Below, piece by piece: positions 44,042 to 44,483 of a stretch of DNA of 44,483 nt. Source of the DNA: an uncultured Oscillospiraceae bacterium (GTDB lineage: Bacteria; Bacillota; Clostridia; Oscillospirales; Oscillospiraceae); NCBI GenBank assembly GCA_944387055.1, contig CALXDL010000026.1, positions 1 to 44,483 on the forward strand, in the 5' to 3' direction. The translations under genes and the position numbers were made by a program. A model generated the notes under the pieces. The model did no database searches, had not been told where the DNA came from, and saw nothing but the letters and a program-made list of their open reading frames with translations. The stretch's first letter is position 1, and the number at the start of each line of letters is the position of its first letter.

Positions 44042-44483
44042 TTACCTGTCCATCCCTCGGTTTCCTGCGGATGCCGTCTCCGCCTCCCGATAGGCTGTGG
44101 GCGTGACGCCCATCTCCCGCCGGAAGGCGCGTGAGAAATAGAAGGGGTCCTGGAACCCGACGGACGCGGCGACGGCACCCACAGGGAGGGCGCTGTGCCG
44201 CAGGAGCTGCGCCGCTCGCTGGAGGCGGTAGCGCGTGAGATAGGTGCTGGGGGAACAGCCGAATTCCGTCTGGAAGGCCCGATAGAGATAGCTGCGGCTG
44301 ACACCTGCCTGGCGGGCGGCCTCCTCCACGCCGATGTCACGGGAGTAATTGCGCTGCAGGAACGCCGCGCCCTGCTGGGCGTAGAGCGAGAGGGCCTCTC
44401 CCCCCCGCTTGGGCGTTTGTTCCATCAACAGGCCCAGGGCTGCCTGGAGATAGCCGGCCATCCGCACAGCACTGGGATAGTCT
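44042..44483 (-). CDS. AraC-family transcriptional regulator (5' end outside window)
   Basis: The visible C-terminal 146 residues contain a complete AraC-type DNA-binding domain with two helix-turn-helices: IGVEEAARQAGVSRSYLYRA and LPVGAVAASVGFQDPFYFSRA, ending with the typical FRREMGVTPTAYR. The N-terminal effector domain, usually a cupin, lies beyond the window. It is upstream of the AEC carrier on the same strand, so it may regulate that gene, but the carrier also has its own promoter. Confidence 0.88.
   Translation of the reverse strand, partial: DYPSAVRMAGYLQAALGLLMEQTPKRGGEALSLYAQQGAAFLQRNYSRDIGVEEAARQAGVSRSYLYRAFQTEFGCSPSTYLTRYRLQRAAQLLRHSALPVGAVAASVGFQDPFYFSRAFRREMGVTPTAYREAETASAGNRGMDR

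Overview
This window looks like the replication-origin region of a GC-rich, Gram-positive, anaerobic gut Firmicute. My best guess is an Oscillospiraceae-type Clostridium relative (Flavonifractor/Lawsonibacter-like); this rests on gene content and protein style, not on a search. Supporting features are the order rpmH-rnpA-yidD-yidC-jag / dnaA-dnaN-yaaA-recF-remB-gyrB-gyrA, a T-box in front of glycyl-tRNA synthetase, strong Shine-Dalgarno sites, sigma-A-type promoters, a monomeric group-B [FeFe] hydrogenase and YesM/YesN-type sugar signalling. I see no rRNA, tRNA, CRISPR array or intact insertion sequence.

Layout. 1-1235: glycyl-tRNA synthetase (cut by the window edge) with its T-box leader and promoter, on the minus strand. 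1236-2215: an AT-richer patch with one orphan lipoprotein gene, a decayed reading frame and unexplained inverted repeats; it reads like accessory DNA. 2219-5399: the leftward ribosomal protein L34 / RNase P / membrane-insertase operon (rpmH, rnpA, yidD, yidC, jag) from a near-perfect promoter. 5544-15279: rightward replication block (dnaA, oriC-like DnaA boxes, dnaN, yaaA, recF, a small membrane protein, remB, gyrB, gyrA, rnhA). 15380-18740: a possible small RNA, then divergent TIGR00300-type ornithine cyclodeaminase and NAD synthetase genes. 18776-21323: a MarR/MATE efflux pair converging on a CatA-like acetyltransferase. 21455-24225: metal-resistance operon (ArsR/SmtB repressor, free HMA metallochaperone, P1B-ATPase). 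24310-26908: thioesterase and a two-component system whose two genes are separated by a cluster of DnaA-box-like sequences. 26912-31337: a GldA/GldF/GldG plus DUF4340 ABC module. 31592-33245: hydrogenase. 33313-43022: an mglBAC-type sugar importer followed by YesN, YesM and two extracytoplasmic sugar-binding-like proteins. 43032-44483: AEC-family carrier and an AraC-type regulator cut by the window edge.

How the parts may work together. The origin block is conventional, but its recognisable DnaA-like boxes lie only downstream of dnaA, and a similar cluster recurs 19 kb away inside the two-component operon. The sugar block looks like a self-contained sense-and-import system: two extracellular binding-protein homologues probably inform the YesM kinase, YesN then probably acts on a weak-(-35) promoter with upstream direct repeats in front of mglB, and MglBAC imports the sugar. 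Hydrogen-evolving metabolism is represented by one hydrogenase gene; its maturases are not in this window.
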